Part shown: positions 1 through 10,764 of the stretch, piece by piece | How positions within the stretch are numbered: position 1 is the stretch's first letter | Layout: each line of letters starts with the position of its first letter | Source: Nephromyces sp. MM_2019 | Lineage: Eukaryota; Apicomplexa; Aconoidasida; Nephromycida | Assembly: GCA_015657535.1 (NCBI GenBank) | Contig: JADHZB010000389.1 | Location: 5,511 to 43,148 of the forward strand | Direction of reading: 5' to 3' | Length of the DNA: 37,638 nt | Translations under genes and position numbers: made by a program | The notes under the pieces: model-generated | The model's input: only the letters and a program-made list of their open reading frames with translations | Databases searched by the model: none | Told to the model about the DNA's origin: nothing

Positions 1-352
1 TTATATACATTTATGCGTGTGTGTGTGTATACATATTTTACGTTCATATATGTGTATAGCTATTCTTACTATATAATTACATAATTTTTTGATATAATTT
101 ATCACTCTTTTCATAAATTTATATTTGGTTTCATACTCTAACTTATACACTTATATTAAATCACTTTAATATACACATATTTAATATATATATATGTATA
201 TATATATATACAAAACAAAATATAACATACACACACATACAATACACATAAACACATATACACACACGTACAATACACATAGACACATATACACACACAA
301 AAACCTAAATATAACTGTGAATAATTATAATACACACAATATTTTTGAATAG
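1..352. other. Intron or upstream DNA with TG/CA and TA microsatellites
   Basis: No exon is recognisable here. A short (GT)n tract lies near 17-29, a (TA)n tract at about 182-215, and CA-rich sequence at about 228-302. It ends in an AG at 351-352, which I take as the acceptor for the exon that follows. The order TG first, CA before the acceptor recurs in several other introns of this window. Confidence 0.5.
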
Positions 353-804
353 CTGGAAGAGTTGTTTCAGCAACAGATGAAATAAGTAGTAGCTCAGAGG
401 ATGAACAAACAACTACAAATACACACACACAAAATAACACACAAAAAATCGATTTCACAAGTTTAGAAAAACGTGTGCAACAACGTATGAAATGGATAGA
501 AGAAAACAAGAAAAAATCTTCTCTCGAACACACACACACACACAATGAATCACACACGTCAACATATAATCCACAAAATCAACCTTTAACTAATCCACAA
601 ATGAATAATATATACACACAACCTTATATAGATAATTCTAATTCAAATATATCTACACACAACCCACACATAAATAATTATTCGCGTTATCATAATACAC
701 ATACACATCAGAGCACACAATCTAATACACCTACACACACACAAGATAATTTACCTGTTAATCAAGATAATAAAAATAGGAAATCACGATGGGATACATC
801 TTGA
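353..804 (+). CDS. 3'-terminal exon of an unidentified basic/His-rich protein (partial)
   Basis: The frame is open from the AG at 351-352 to TGA at 802-804, giving about 150 residues. It begins GRVVSATDEISSSSEDEQ, passes through LEKRVQQRMKWIEENKKK, then a low-complexity part rich in Asn, Thr, His and Ser with several Thr-His runs encoded by ACACAC, and ends NRKSRWDTS. No start is present, so upstream exons lie outside the window. A second possible acceptor at 368-370 keeps the same frame. The acidic serine cluster, the basic helix and the KSRWD tail resemble RNA-processing proteins, where such tails are common, but I recognise no domain and do not assign a function. The (CA)n-rich 3' flank follows immediately. 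Confidence 0.55.
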
Positions 805-1084
805 TTTATAAACACATAAATAATTAAAAATACACATACATACAAAAACATAAACACATACATACACACAACACATATAAATGCACACACATACATACAC
901 ACATGAACACACACACATACATACACATAAAACTATTTGAAATAACTAAATATTGCAATTTATTTAATTTATTTATATAACAAAGATTAAAAACTCTGGT
1001 TAATTTTTCCAAAACGAATTCTAAATATTTATGTTTTAGTGTGTATATTATATATATATATATATATATGTGTGTATAACTAAA
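805..1084. repeat. CA-rich and TA-rich DNA between two convergent genes
   Basis: The sequence at 829-935 is an irregular CA/ACATACA tract and 1045-1076 is (TA)n followed by TGTGTATA. It separates the end of the + strand gene at 804 from the end of the - strand gene at 1085. I see no gene or polyadenylation signal I could defend. Confidence 0.5.
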
Positions 1085-4048
1085 TTAATTATCTAGTAGG
1101 TGTGTATGTATACCTTTAGCTATATTATGTGTATGTTCAATAAGTGTGTATGTATCATTTGAAAGAGATAAATCATTTTTAAAATCATCTAGCAATTGTA
1201 TAATTTGGCTAAAGTGTGTGTGTGTATTTACATATTCTTTTAGTTGTTTATGATACGTGTTCCAATTCTCATTATTTATATATTTATTTAACCATTTCAT
1301 ACACACATTTATAGCTAAAATATGTGTATAATTGGTTTCTTTATTATTTAATGCGTGTGTATAAAGATTAACAATTATGTCCATCAACATATTGAAATGT
1401 TTAGCCTTGTTTGTAGTTTTATTCTCCTATATGTATATAGTTTATATATATATATTTTTAAGTGTTTATAATTTTCATATACACACCTTTATGTAATCAA
1501 ATATATATCTAACGGTGTTCTATATAGAATTTTTATATATAAACAAAAATCACACACACAAATTATACACGAAAATCACATACAAAAAACACACACACAC
1601 AAATCACACACACAAAAATTCTACACATAAATCATACACACAAAACAGACACATAAATGATACGCATAAATCACACACAATTTATACACACATTTAACAA
1701 GCCCTCTATAAATATTGCATATAAATCTATATATACATCTAAATATAATAAATCTCTTCTTCTTAACCCAATATATACACACTTACCTCATTTTCCCAAT
1801 CTGATAAGAATAGGTATAAATATGATACATAGTCCAAATCATACACACGCGCATTTTTAAAAAATATATAATAAAGATCAAAAAGGTGTTTCGATGTGTG
1901 TAAATTTCTACCTAAGTTGATTATAGGATCAAATAATATATTTTGAGGGTTAAAATGTGTGTCAGTATTATAATTAAAAAAATGTAATAAATTATTCAAA
2001 AAGTGTGTGTACTCAAAATTATTTATAGTATTTACATGTGTACTTATATAATGTGTAAGTTCAATGTGACCACAGCTTATCAAGCACATGTGTGTAATGA
2101 TATATTTCTTAAATAATTCTCTATATATATTTGTAGAAGTAGTTAGCTGTAAAAATGTGTGTGTAGATTTGAGTAACAGTGATGCTCTTTGCTGTGGTGC
2201 ATATACACAGGGTAGGCCAGGCATATATAAATGTGTGCTTATTGGTTTATCTGTGTGTGTGGGTGTATCTTCATGAGTGTGTGTGTCTATATTTGTAGAT
2301 GTATCTGTGTTTGTGTGTGATGGAGTATCTGAAATATTAGTGTTAGTATTCGTAGTTGTGTTTGAAGGTAAAGTTATAGGTAAACCTATCAATAGGAATA
2401 TTAATGTAGATAATGTGTAAGGTGTAGATTCTAATAAGCCAATTTGTTCAGAGTGTAAATCCATTAATGAGATGTTCTCTAAACATTCAATTGGGTAGGG
2501 CTGAAACAGTAAGAAATAGTTTGCAATTTGATGTAATTTTATATAGGCCTGTATTGAAGTGTAAGAGGGTGGATATGTAGGTATAGCTGAAGTGTTATGA
2601 CCTGTAGTGTTGTTATTTTGGCTATTTATATCATTTTCATGTGTGTGGTTATTTCTGTGTTTGATTTGATCATAATTGTTCATGTTATTTTTTGATGTGT
2701 GTGTGTGTGTGTGTATAAGTTCCTCATTGAAGTATGAATAACCAGATTTGATAGCTTCACTTAATTGTTCAAGACATTCTATAGGGCTTATAAGTGAGTG
2801 AGATGAATTTGTATTATTATAAATATGTTTCATATAATATTGAATATGCGGAAAAGTTAATTTGAAGAAAAAATAACTACACACACGACTTAAAAATGCA
2901 GTCAGACTAGAGGCAGCTATGTTAAGTGGATCATCTAAACTGACAGAATTGTGTGCATGCCATAATTTACTAATAAATTCCAATGTGTGTATAAGAAATT
3001 CATATATAGGTAAACTTTCATCCTCTATATAAGTGTTTGAAAATAATGGTTTCAGGTTTGGATATGTACTTATATAATTCAATAGAAAGCTGGGTTGTTG
3101 AAATGTGTGTGATGTTGACGAATTTGAATCTTTCATATTTGATGGACTGAATTCTGTGCAATTGTTGTTATTATCAGAATGTGTATTTATGTTATCATCA
3201 AACTGTGTAGATGTGTTGTTATCTGATTGAGTGTGCGTATTGCTATCTAAGAATGTTTGTGTATTATTTTCTGATTGGGTATATGTACTCGTATCTATTG
3301 TGAATTTCTTAGTGTGAATTGGTGAAATTGTTTGGTTATCCAGCGTGTGCTTTTGACTATCTAATAAAGTGTGTTTATGGTCATCAATACTTTTGTAGTT
3401 TATTAGTTCATATTGGTTGTTATCTACAGCCTTTGCTTCATCAGTAATGGATGTTGAAGTGTGTGTGTGTGCAGCGAAATTCTTATGATTTGATGAGTCT
3501 GCTGCATCATGACAGGGTGTTTCTTTATGATAATAATTAGGTGTGTATGTGTAGAACTCACCATTTTTTGTAAAATTGTTATCTAAAATACTGTGTAATG
3601 TTTGTGCTAAGAAGTTGACCCATTGTCCATCTATACGTGTTATACAGCGTCCAATAGCTGGTAATATCATATATCTCAAACGTGTGTGTATAGTTGTTTC
3701 TGTTAATATAGAAATGAAGCATTGATAACCATTCTTTGGTGTTGTATACTTACACACACTTTCAATTAATTGGTATAGTAGTTCAAAATGATGTGTATAT
3801 ATGTGTTCATTAAATGGGGTAATCATGTAAAATTTCTGGAAGGTTATAAATATAACTCTCAATGTGTTTGATAAGAGTTTACATAGTGATCTCGATTGTG
3901 CTGTGTTTGTAGATAAGAATTGTATATAATTAATGAAATCATTTTTATTGGTTAATTGAGAGCACCAATTTTCTGTAGGGCCAATAAATTCCGTTATATT
4001 TGTTTGGCGTGACTTTATAAGTCTAATAAGGAATTCAGGGATGTCCAT
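1085..4048 (-). CDS. 867-residue protein of unknown function with Thr-His tracts
   Basis: Two exons: 4048-1787 and 1426-1085. The donor reads GAG|GTAAGT and the acceptor TATAG|GAG; both are phase 0, and the 360-bp intron lies at 1786-1427. The joined product starts MDIPEFLIRLIKSRQ and ends HTHLLDN. An in-frame TGA lies a few codons upstream, which supports the ATG at 4048. The first 165 residues and the last 300 look like alpha-helical repeats (leucine, isoleucine and phenylalanine spaced as in HEAT-type proteins). The middle is low-complexity Asn/Thr/Ser/His sequence with Thr-His runs, for example near residue 450. There is no signal peptide or clear membrane helix. I could not match it to a family; a large helical scaffold of a nuclear or trafficking complex is one possibility, but that is conjecture. 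Confidence 0.7.
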
Positions 4049-5527
4049 TGCTTGTGTGTGTTGTGTATATCAAATTATTTGATTTATTATATGTAGCTTG
4101 TATGTGTGTATATGGGTGTGTTTTATAGTTTGGGAGTGTTTGTGCTGTTTGAGTGAGTTTGTATTGTTTGGGTGTGTTTGTATAGTTTGGTTGTTGATGT
4201 TGGTTTAGGTGTAGGTATATTGTTTGGGTGTGATTGAGTGGTTTGGGAGTATGATTTTAGTGTGTGTAGTTTGGGTGTGAGTGTATTTTTTGGGTGTATG
4301 TACAGCTTGGTTATATGTGTAATGTTTGGGTGTGTTTGTGTGATGTATGGGTGTGCGGTTTTTGTGTATAATTGTCTGATATGTACAGATTGGAGTTCAA
4401 TTTCTATTTGTGGGTAGGAGATTTCTTTATGTGGTTAGGTGTATCTTATTTGTTGGGTTGTAAGTATGTGTGCCTATTGTGTGTTTGTAGTTGGACTATG
4501 TGTGTTTGTCTTTGTATTATGTCTGTGTGTGTGTGTGGTTAGTTTGCCTATGTATTTATTTACATGTGTCACTTGGGTTTTTATGGATTAGCAAATTATA
4601 AGACGTGATTATGCTTAGTCTAGGTTATTTGGAAGGTGTTAATGTTCGTTTTGATAGATGTGTTTCTTCCGAAAGTATATGTTTATGTCATATGATATAT
4701 AGTGTAGTGAGTATTCTAATTAAGCAAAGGTCAACATTTTGTTAAGTCTAGTACTGTATATAAATCACAAAAAGGAAATAAATGTACACAATAATACAAT
4801 CTAGCTTGTTAAATTTGTATGATCAAATCATGTGTGTTTATCTGCAGCTGTGTAACGATTATGTGATAATTATACAGACTTATGTGATATTAAAAAGTTT
4901 GATCAAATACGTTGTAATTAATAGGGCGTGTTTGTGTATATTCACCAAACAAGTGATGGGTACCTAAGCAATGATTAATGGCTCAAAATCGTGTTATGTA
5001 AGTGGTTTATATAAATCTACTAAAGTTATAAAGAATATGTGTATATAAAGTTTAAAGTACCTACTTTCATTCATATATATTCCAGCAATTGATGATCAAA
5101 ACGTGTGTGTGTCTTTGGTATACATATTGGTTGTAAGAGTGATGACCCATTTTCATGATAATTTAGTTATAATTTCAATTCTCATTCACTCCAAATTACC
5201 TCGTATACCTATGATAAGATAAATTCGATTTCTAGTTGGCTCTTGTATCTAAATTATACATAAATAGCTGACTACGTCTATAGGTTTTTACCATAAACTT
5301 TAAGTTATTGAGTAAAATCCTATTCAATCATTTCTAAAAAGTTATCTGAAACAATAATATTATAAAAGTTAAATATATTACTTTTTTATTTTGAAAACTT
5401 TTCTCATCAACTTTTCAATCCTTGGTTTTGACAGAATTAGAGTTACATTGATTTATATGCCAGGTAAAAAATAACCATCATATCATTTTTCGCTATTCAA
5501 TAACTTTTTTTGGCAATTAAAGTAAAT
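4049..5527. other. Divergent intergenic region
   Basis: This 1.5-kb stretch lies between the start of the unknown gene (- strand) and the PRCC-family gene (+ strand), so it should hold both promoters. The part next to the - strand gene (4050-4560) is TG-rich on the + strand. The part from about 4600 to 5500 is ordinary AT-rich sequence with few microsatellites. A 61-codon open frame at 4782-4967 shows no protein-like features and I do not call it. Confidence 0.5.
4120..4370. repeat. Degenerate GTTTGGGTGTG-type tandem repeat
   Basis: The element TTTGGGTGTG or close variants (TTTGGGAGT, TTTGGTTGT) recurs about every 15-35 bases, separated by TGTGT/TGTAT spacers. The copies are irregular and the period is not constant. 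It sits directly upstream of the - strand gene starting at 4048. It looks like a decayed minisatellite derived from a TG tract. Confidence 0.5.
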
Positions 5528-7897
5528 ATGCCAGTTTATAATAAACCTACATCAATCTTTGATAATTTGGAGGATGATGACGATACTCCTTCAATCGATA
5601 AATATGAATCTAATACATTGTTTAATACCAAACCTAAGGCTAGCCAACGTAAGGTTATACCCTATAACACTCTACTATCATCTTCGCTCTTAAGTGATGT
5701 AGAGATCCCTGAACACCCTAAAACTAATGCTTTATTCCCTGTACCCAAAAAATCAAAAACGACACCTTCAACTTCAATTACTACCAACAATAATGGACCT
5801 AATAGAACAAGTAGTAGCCTTCTAGAGTTATGGCCAGACTCTACTCCAGCTGACAATACACCTCTAAAGAAACAAGCTGAACAATTAAAAAATAAACCAA
5901 TTTCTATCACAGCATCATCATCATCTTCAAGTTTGTTAAATATATTACCTCCACCTTCAAATCCTATTAAAAATAGCAATAAAGCTTTTATTTTCAAACC
6001 GGTATCCAACTTGGATAGTTTAAGTAAGAATTCGAATAGTAATGAAAGCAACATAAAAAACAAGAAAATAAAACATAATGAATTAAATGAATTCAATATC
6101 TCTTTTAATGCTGAGAGTGTAGCTACAGAGAAAAAAATTAAAATCACAGGAGTTGATTCAAATTCACATGATGAATACACTGGTCAATTACATACTTTAT
6201 CTAGCGACATTAATTCATCGGATAATCATTCCAAGAATAACTTATCAGTAGAAGCAGAAACAAACAAAATTTCAGAATATCCTGCCAAGACTGAACCCGA
6301 TGAATATAAACACGATAAGAAACTTGAAGAAAACAAGCATGACTCTCCATATGACACCAAGACAGGTAACAATGGTCACGAAAATACAGAAAAATCCACA
6401 CAAGAAAAAAGCATTCTGAACACTGCGCAAAATCCCGATGAACAATTAAAGAAAAAGGTTTCTGAAGATGTGGAATACGCAAACAAGTCAGGTACAGTGG
6501 GTAATGCTACTTTTGATAAATCTGAATCTTCCAAAGAAGCTCGATCAATTTCTACAGACTTTGATAAATCTATAGAAACTATTAATTCGCACTCTAATGA
6601 CGATGACATACGAACCATGCAATCACTCTTTTCTGGCTACTCTTCTGACGAAGATGACGATGATACACCTCAACCACAGAAAGGCTATTTTACATTAGCT
6701 TCACCCTATCCTGTAGAAACACCCACATTAGCTAAAAGCGAAATTGAAACAGCTGTAGATTCTTCGCACACGATTTACTCAAGTGAGAACGAAAACCAAT
6801 CAACATCGGAAACAAAAGATTATGAGTCAGAGACAGGGTTAACCAATGAACCTGATCCTTTTCGTTATCACACATCTCAATACAATCAGCCACCGGAGCA
6901 TCCAGATAATCAGAGTTTTGACGGCCAATACCATGTTGATACAAATCAGGCATACACTCAAACTCGTCTACCTCCACCAGATTTTGACTACTTATACAAT
7001 ACAAATAAAGATACAAATCAGAAGCAGCATCTTGTAAATTCATTTCCAAACTTATCAATGCAACCAAAAAGAAGAGAGGTACTTTTTTAACATTATGACA
7101 CCATCCTCTTTACTATTTAATTTATACAGTAAAACTACAATCTAGATAATACAATTAGATTCACTTGAATTAATTTGGGATAAAAAATATATTCATTATC
7201 TATAACTTTTTTATATATGTGCTACTTTCTAAAACAGTGGAAGGACCTATATGAAGTAGATGCGACAGTTTCTACAATCTCCGCTAATTCTCTTCAAAAC
7301 CCCAATTGGTAACCTTTTTATTAGACTACTAAAACAACATTATACCCATAAAAATTGAGTTTTCATTTTTGAATCACATTCTAACAGCTACATAAAATTG
7401 AAAATAAAAATTTCTTCAGTTCAATTTTACTTATAAGAGATTCGTTTACCATACTATTATTTTTTGAAATCAGGTATATGGAAAATAAAATCCGAAATGA
7501 ACCTTTACTTTCTGCCAACAAAAAGTATACACTTCCTACACGAACTTGGAGCTCTAATGATGGAGCAGCCATAACTGTGTCAGCACCAAGAAAAGATCAA
7601 AAACACAAACATCAAGTAATAATATGTAGATACATTTTATCAAACTTCAGTTTCATACTCATAAACATTTAAGTATACTAAAATTCATAAATAATTATTT
7701 AGTATATAAAACATTATATATGAATTATTTATCAAAATATAAAAAACATGCACGACTTATGATTATATACATAACTTCTCTTACTACAGATTAATTGGTT
7801 AGCAATGGAGGCAAATCAAAGAGAAGCTGAAATCAATGCGATAAGTGCACGGGCTAGACAACACAAGTATGATAGCAAATTGAAATATGGATGGTAA
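5528..7897 (+). CDS. PRCC-domain protein (mitotic checkpoint/splicing-associated PRCC family)
   Basis: Four exons: 5528-7078, 7238-7308, 7474-7615 and 7790-7897, with GT-AG introns of 159, 165 and 174 bp; all phases agree, giving 623 residues. The C-terminus is the diagnostic part: KHKHQ is joined to INWLAMEANQREAEINAIS and ends KLKYGW, matching the conserved PRCC tail of human PRCC (KHQI...A..RE.E...AKYGF). Upstream, residues 1-510 are low-complexity with acidic patches (LEDDDD, SSDEDDDD) and proline-rich motifs such as LLNILPPPSNP, also typical of the family. The family is known from human PRCC, which binds MAD2B and occurs with splicing factors in the nucleus. The ATG at 5528 is the first in frame; an in-frame TTG lies 18 bases upstream. 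I am confident of the family, less of the cellular role. Confidence 0.82.
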
Positions 7898-8433
7898 CTC
7901 AAATAGTAAAAACTTGGCAATTCTATCACAATCTACTAAAATATTAAACATTGCTATATTAATTCTTTACACATTCTACTCAATAGTAATATACCTATGT
8001 ATAAACTTTTAACTCTTTGTATCAAATCTCAAAACTCATCAAAAAAATTTTATCAATAGTCTCAAAAAATTTATTAAAATCAATTATCGCATGGAAAATT
8101 CTATTGATTTGCAATACAAACCAACTTATATTCTTATATAAAAATAAACACATTTACATAACGTTACAATAGCACATATTAAGTAATCTTCAACTCATAC
8201 ACACAAAGTATATAGAATATCTCAAAACACACAAACAGTATACATAATATCTTAAACATATATAAAATATAACACACCAAACCAAATCGAAAATAAAAGT
8301 TGAAAAAAATTTATTAAATAATTATTATAACTCCAAAATTAAAAGTATAAATAATAAATATTAATTATTGTTTTAACTTTTTGGTTTAACTTTTTGTGTT
8401 TGTATAAAATATTTTAAAACAAAATTTAAAAAA
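7898..8433. other. Convergent 3' intergenic region
   Basis: This is AT-rich DNA between the end of the PRCC-family gene and the end of PRMT5. A short CA-enriched stretch lies at about 8200-8245. I see no gene, RNA or clear terminator. The two genes converge here, so both 3' untranslated regions must lie within about 540 bp. Confidence 0.5.
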
Positions 8434-10764
8434 TTATTTTTTGATTTTATAAGCTCTTCCATTGGGGTTATGTAGCATAGTGATATTGGGATTTGTTACG
8501 CACCATTCATACCAAACATGGTAGGGATCTGTTTTCCTCCATATGTGTAATAGTATAGTTTGTTCAGGTTCAATATAGATAGGGGTGTATATTGGTATGA
8601 AAAATGGGAACCAACTAAACATACCAGGTGTATGAAATTTTGGGTGTGTAGAAATGGTGATATCACCATATAGCACACTATCGAAATAACCAGCAAAACC
8701 ATGCAAAATAGCTCTGGATTTGGAAGTAAATTTAAGTGTGAGTGATCTATTGTTAGTGGGTTCATCATCTTTAGATTTAGTTGTGAAACTCTGTATGCAA
8801 AAGTCTTTGTCATGTTTTTCCTTTTCATTTGAAGTTTTAGATTGAGTTTCAGATGAAGTTGGGCAACTTTGTTTGTTTGAGTCAAATTTATTGGTTGAAG
8901 TTGCATTGTCGTCATAATGTGTAAATGTAAAACATGATTTTGGGCCTTCATAACTCATGTAATAGGCTGAGTGTAACTTAATAACATAATTTGTTTCCCA
9001 TGGTTGTGAGCCATTTGAATCATTTTGATCTAAATCCTTCCATAATCTTGGCGCTTGTATAGGCTCAAGGTAAGAGGTATATGAATAGGGTATGCAACAG
9101 CCATCTTTCTTGAGGAGGTATCTTGCACCATCTAAGCATTCTGGTGAGAGTTCGTTGTCTCCAAATGAGCCTAACAATTCACTAACTATTATATCTGCAG
9201 TTTCCTTGAAATTTTCTAAGTTTGAGCGCATGTCTTGATGTACGATTTCTACATTTTTCCAACCTGGTATAGGGTCGAAATAAGTACGATGTAAGAGTGT
9301 ATGTACAGCATTGGGATTTTTCTCAAATGCTTTGACAACATAGTTTTCAACACCAGCTTCATCTAGTGCTAATAACGCAGCTGAAACAATTGGGCCTCTT
9401 CCTGCTCCTAATATGTAAATAGTAATGGCTGTATCTGCATCGGTTGACATTGAATCATGAGTAGTTTGCTTTTCTGACATATTGGGGTTATTAGCATGAT
9501 CTACTTCATTTTCATAATCTAAAGTATGTTTATGAAGCTTTAAACGATCGTTAATACAAGCTAATATAGCTGCCTGGTAGCGTTCATATTTAACAGGGTC
9601 CTTTTCAAAGACTTCATATACTTGGCTATCTAAATGGTCATAGAGGGGTTGTAATGGTATCTGTATACAGTCATTATAAGGTATCTCAGCCTTTTGAGCT
9701 TCTGTTGGCATAGGTAAAGAAGTGTATAAGCGCGCTATATAGTTGCGGTAATGGTCTAAGTTAGTAATATCAAAATTGAAACTACATTTTTCAAGTGGTA
9801 ATGAATTTTCATTGTAGTCCAATGAATTATTTTGTGCTTCTTTTGCATCCAGAGATACATTGTCATCTCTTGATACCTTCCAAACATCATTAGGTGACTC
9901 AATGAATGCATCTTGGTAACCAAAGCCAGATAGATCAACATTATTATCATCTAACTTCAATATTACGTGTATGTTATGTTCGAAAAGTGAGAGAAGGAAT
10001 TTCTTATGTGTTAGTGGTAGAATTGGGTAGCCCTTGTTATTGAATATGAACGTTGATATAGGTATAATGACACAAGCTATAGGCTCAGCTAACCATCGAT
10101 CCAATGTAAATGGATTAACAGGTACTTCGTTCATTTCAATAGCTATGTTAAGGTTTGATGATTGCTGGCAAAGTGTTCGAAGTGTATTCCACTTCACCCA
10201 TGAATCTTCAAATGGTGAATCTGAGTTGTAATTTGAAGCTTTCATTGGTACACGTACCCATAGGGGGGCGGTACGCTTGCTTCCCATGAAGTTAGATAAT
10301 GTTTGTGCATACTCAAGCGGGGAGCATATAGAGTCTATAGGAGGGCAGAGGAATGAGTGTACGCCTACATGTGAAGACCATTGTAAGTGGTTCAATAATG
10401 GACCCAATGAACCTCCTTGAGGTGGGTCTGGGATGACTGAAATGACAGTATGCCTCCATGAGTCATTGGTTAAAACTCGATCACTATATAATGGCTTAAT
10501 GTTTTGTCTAAGGCCTTTGTCGCTATTACTAGTTGATTTCAGCTTATCCACGGTTTCTTTATCGCTTTTATATTTTAGGTAGTTGTTTGAGTTGATGATT
10601 GATATTGAAGGGTCATTAGGTAGATGATGATTTGTTGAGATGGGTAGGGCAATGAAGTCGTATCGATTTGATTGTGCCTGTTCTAATTTTTCTAATAAAG
10701 CAATTCCATTGGTAAACTCCAACCCAATGTATAATGCTGTATGAGAAGAGCTTTTTACCGGCAT
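8434..10764 (-). CDS. PRMT5: Protein arginine N-methyltransferase 5 (type II, symmetric dimethylating)
   Basis: A single open frame of 776 residues without introns. Key features: an N-terminal TIM-barrel-like region with LQWSSHVGVHSFLCPP; YEVFEKDPVKYERYQ, whose phenylalanine (about F386) corresponds to the residue that sets symmetric dimethylation in human PRMT5; the SAM-binding motif LGAGRGPIVSAAL (about 451-463); the double-E loop SELLGSFGDNELSPECLDG, with catalytic glutamates near 529 and 538; and the beta-barrel motifs HGFAGYFDSVLYGDIT, PGMFSWFPFFIP and VWYEW. It is longer than human PRMT5 (637 residues) because of a longer N-terminal half and a Ser/Lys-rich insert near 635-680. PRMT5 methylates Sm proteins and histones in other eukaryotes. 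The ATG at 10764 is the first in frame. No WD-repeat partner (MEP50) is in the window. Confidence 0.95.
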   Translation of the reverse strand: MPVKSSSHTALYIGLEFTNGIALLEKLEQAQSNRYDFIALPISTNHHLPNDPSISIINSNNYLKYKSDKETVDKLKSTSNSDKGLRQNIKPLYSDRVLTNDSWRHTVISVIPDPPQGGSLGPLLNHLQWSSHVGVHSFLCPPIDSICSPLEYAQTLSNFMGSKRTAPLWVRVPMKASNYNSDSPFEDSWVKWNTLRTLCQQSSNLNIAIEMNEVPVNPFTLDRWLAEPIACVIIPISTFIFNNKGYPILPLTHKKFLLSLFEHNIHVILKLDDNNVDLSGFGYQDAFIESPNDVWKVSRDDNVSLDAKEAQNNSLDYNENSLPLEKCSFNFDITNLDHYRNYIARLYTSLPMPTEAQKAEIPYNDCIQIPLQPLYDHLDSQVYEVFEKDPVKYERYQAAILACINDRLKLHKHTLDYENEVDHANNPNMSEKQTTHDSMSTDADTAITIYILGAGRGPIVSAALLALDEAGVENYVVKAFEKNPNAVHTLLHRTYFDPIPGWKNVEIVHQDMRSNLENFKETADIIVSELLGSFGDNELSPECLDGARYLLKKDGCCIPYSYTSYLEPIQAPRLWKDLDQNDSNGSQPWETNYVIKLHSAYYMSYEGPKSCFTFTHYDDNATSTNKFDSNKQSCPTSSETQSKTSNEKEKHDKDFCIQSFTTKSKDDEPTNNRSLTLKFTSKSRAILHGFAGYFDSVLYGDITISTHPKFHTPGMFSWFPFFIPIYTPIYIEPEQTILLHIWRKTDPYHVWYEWCVTNPNITMLHNPNGRAYKIKK

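Noticed and set aside
5450..5530. Possible mini first exon ATGCCAG|GTAAAA before the PRCC-family start
   Set aside because: ATGCCAG is repeated at 5528 as the natural start, and splicing would bring no recognisable sequence; the simple ATG at 5528 suffices.
8496..8951. 151-codon frame opposite in phase to PRMT5
   Set aside because: It is a shadow of the PRMT5 frame on the same strand; PRMT5 motifs are continuous across it.
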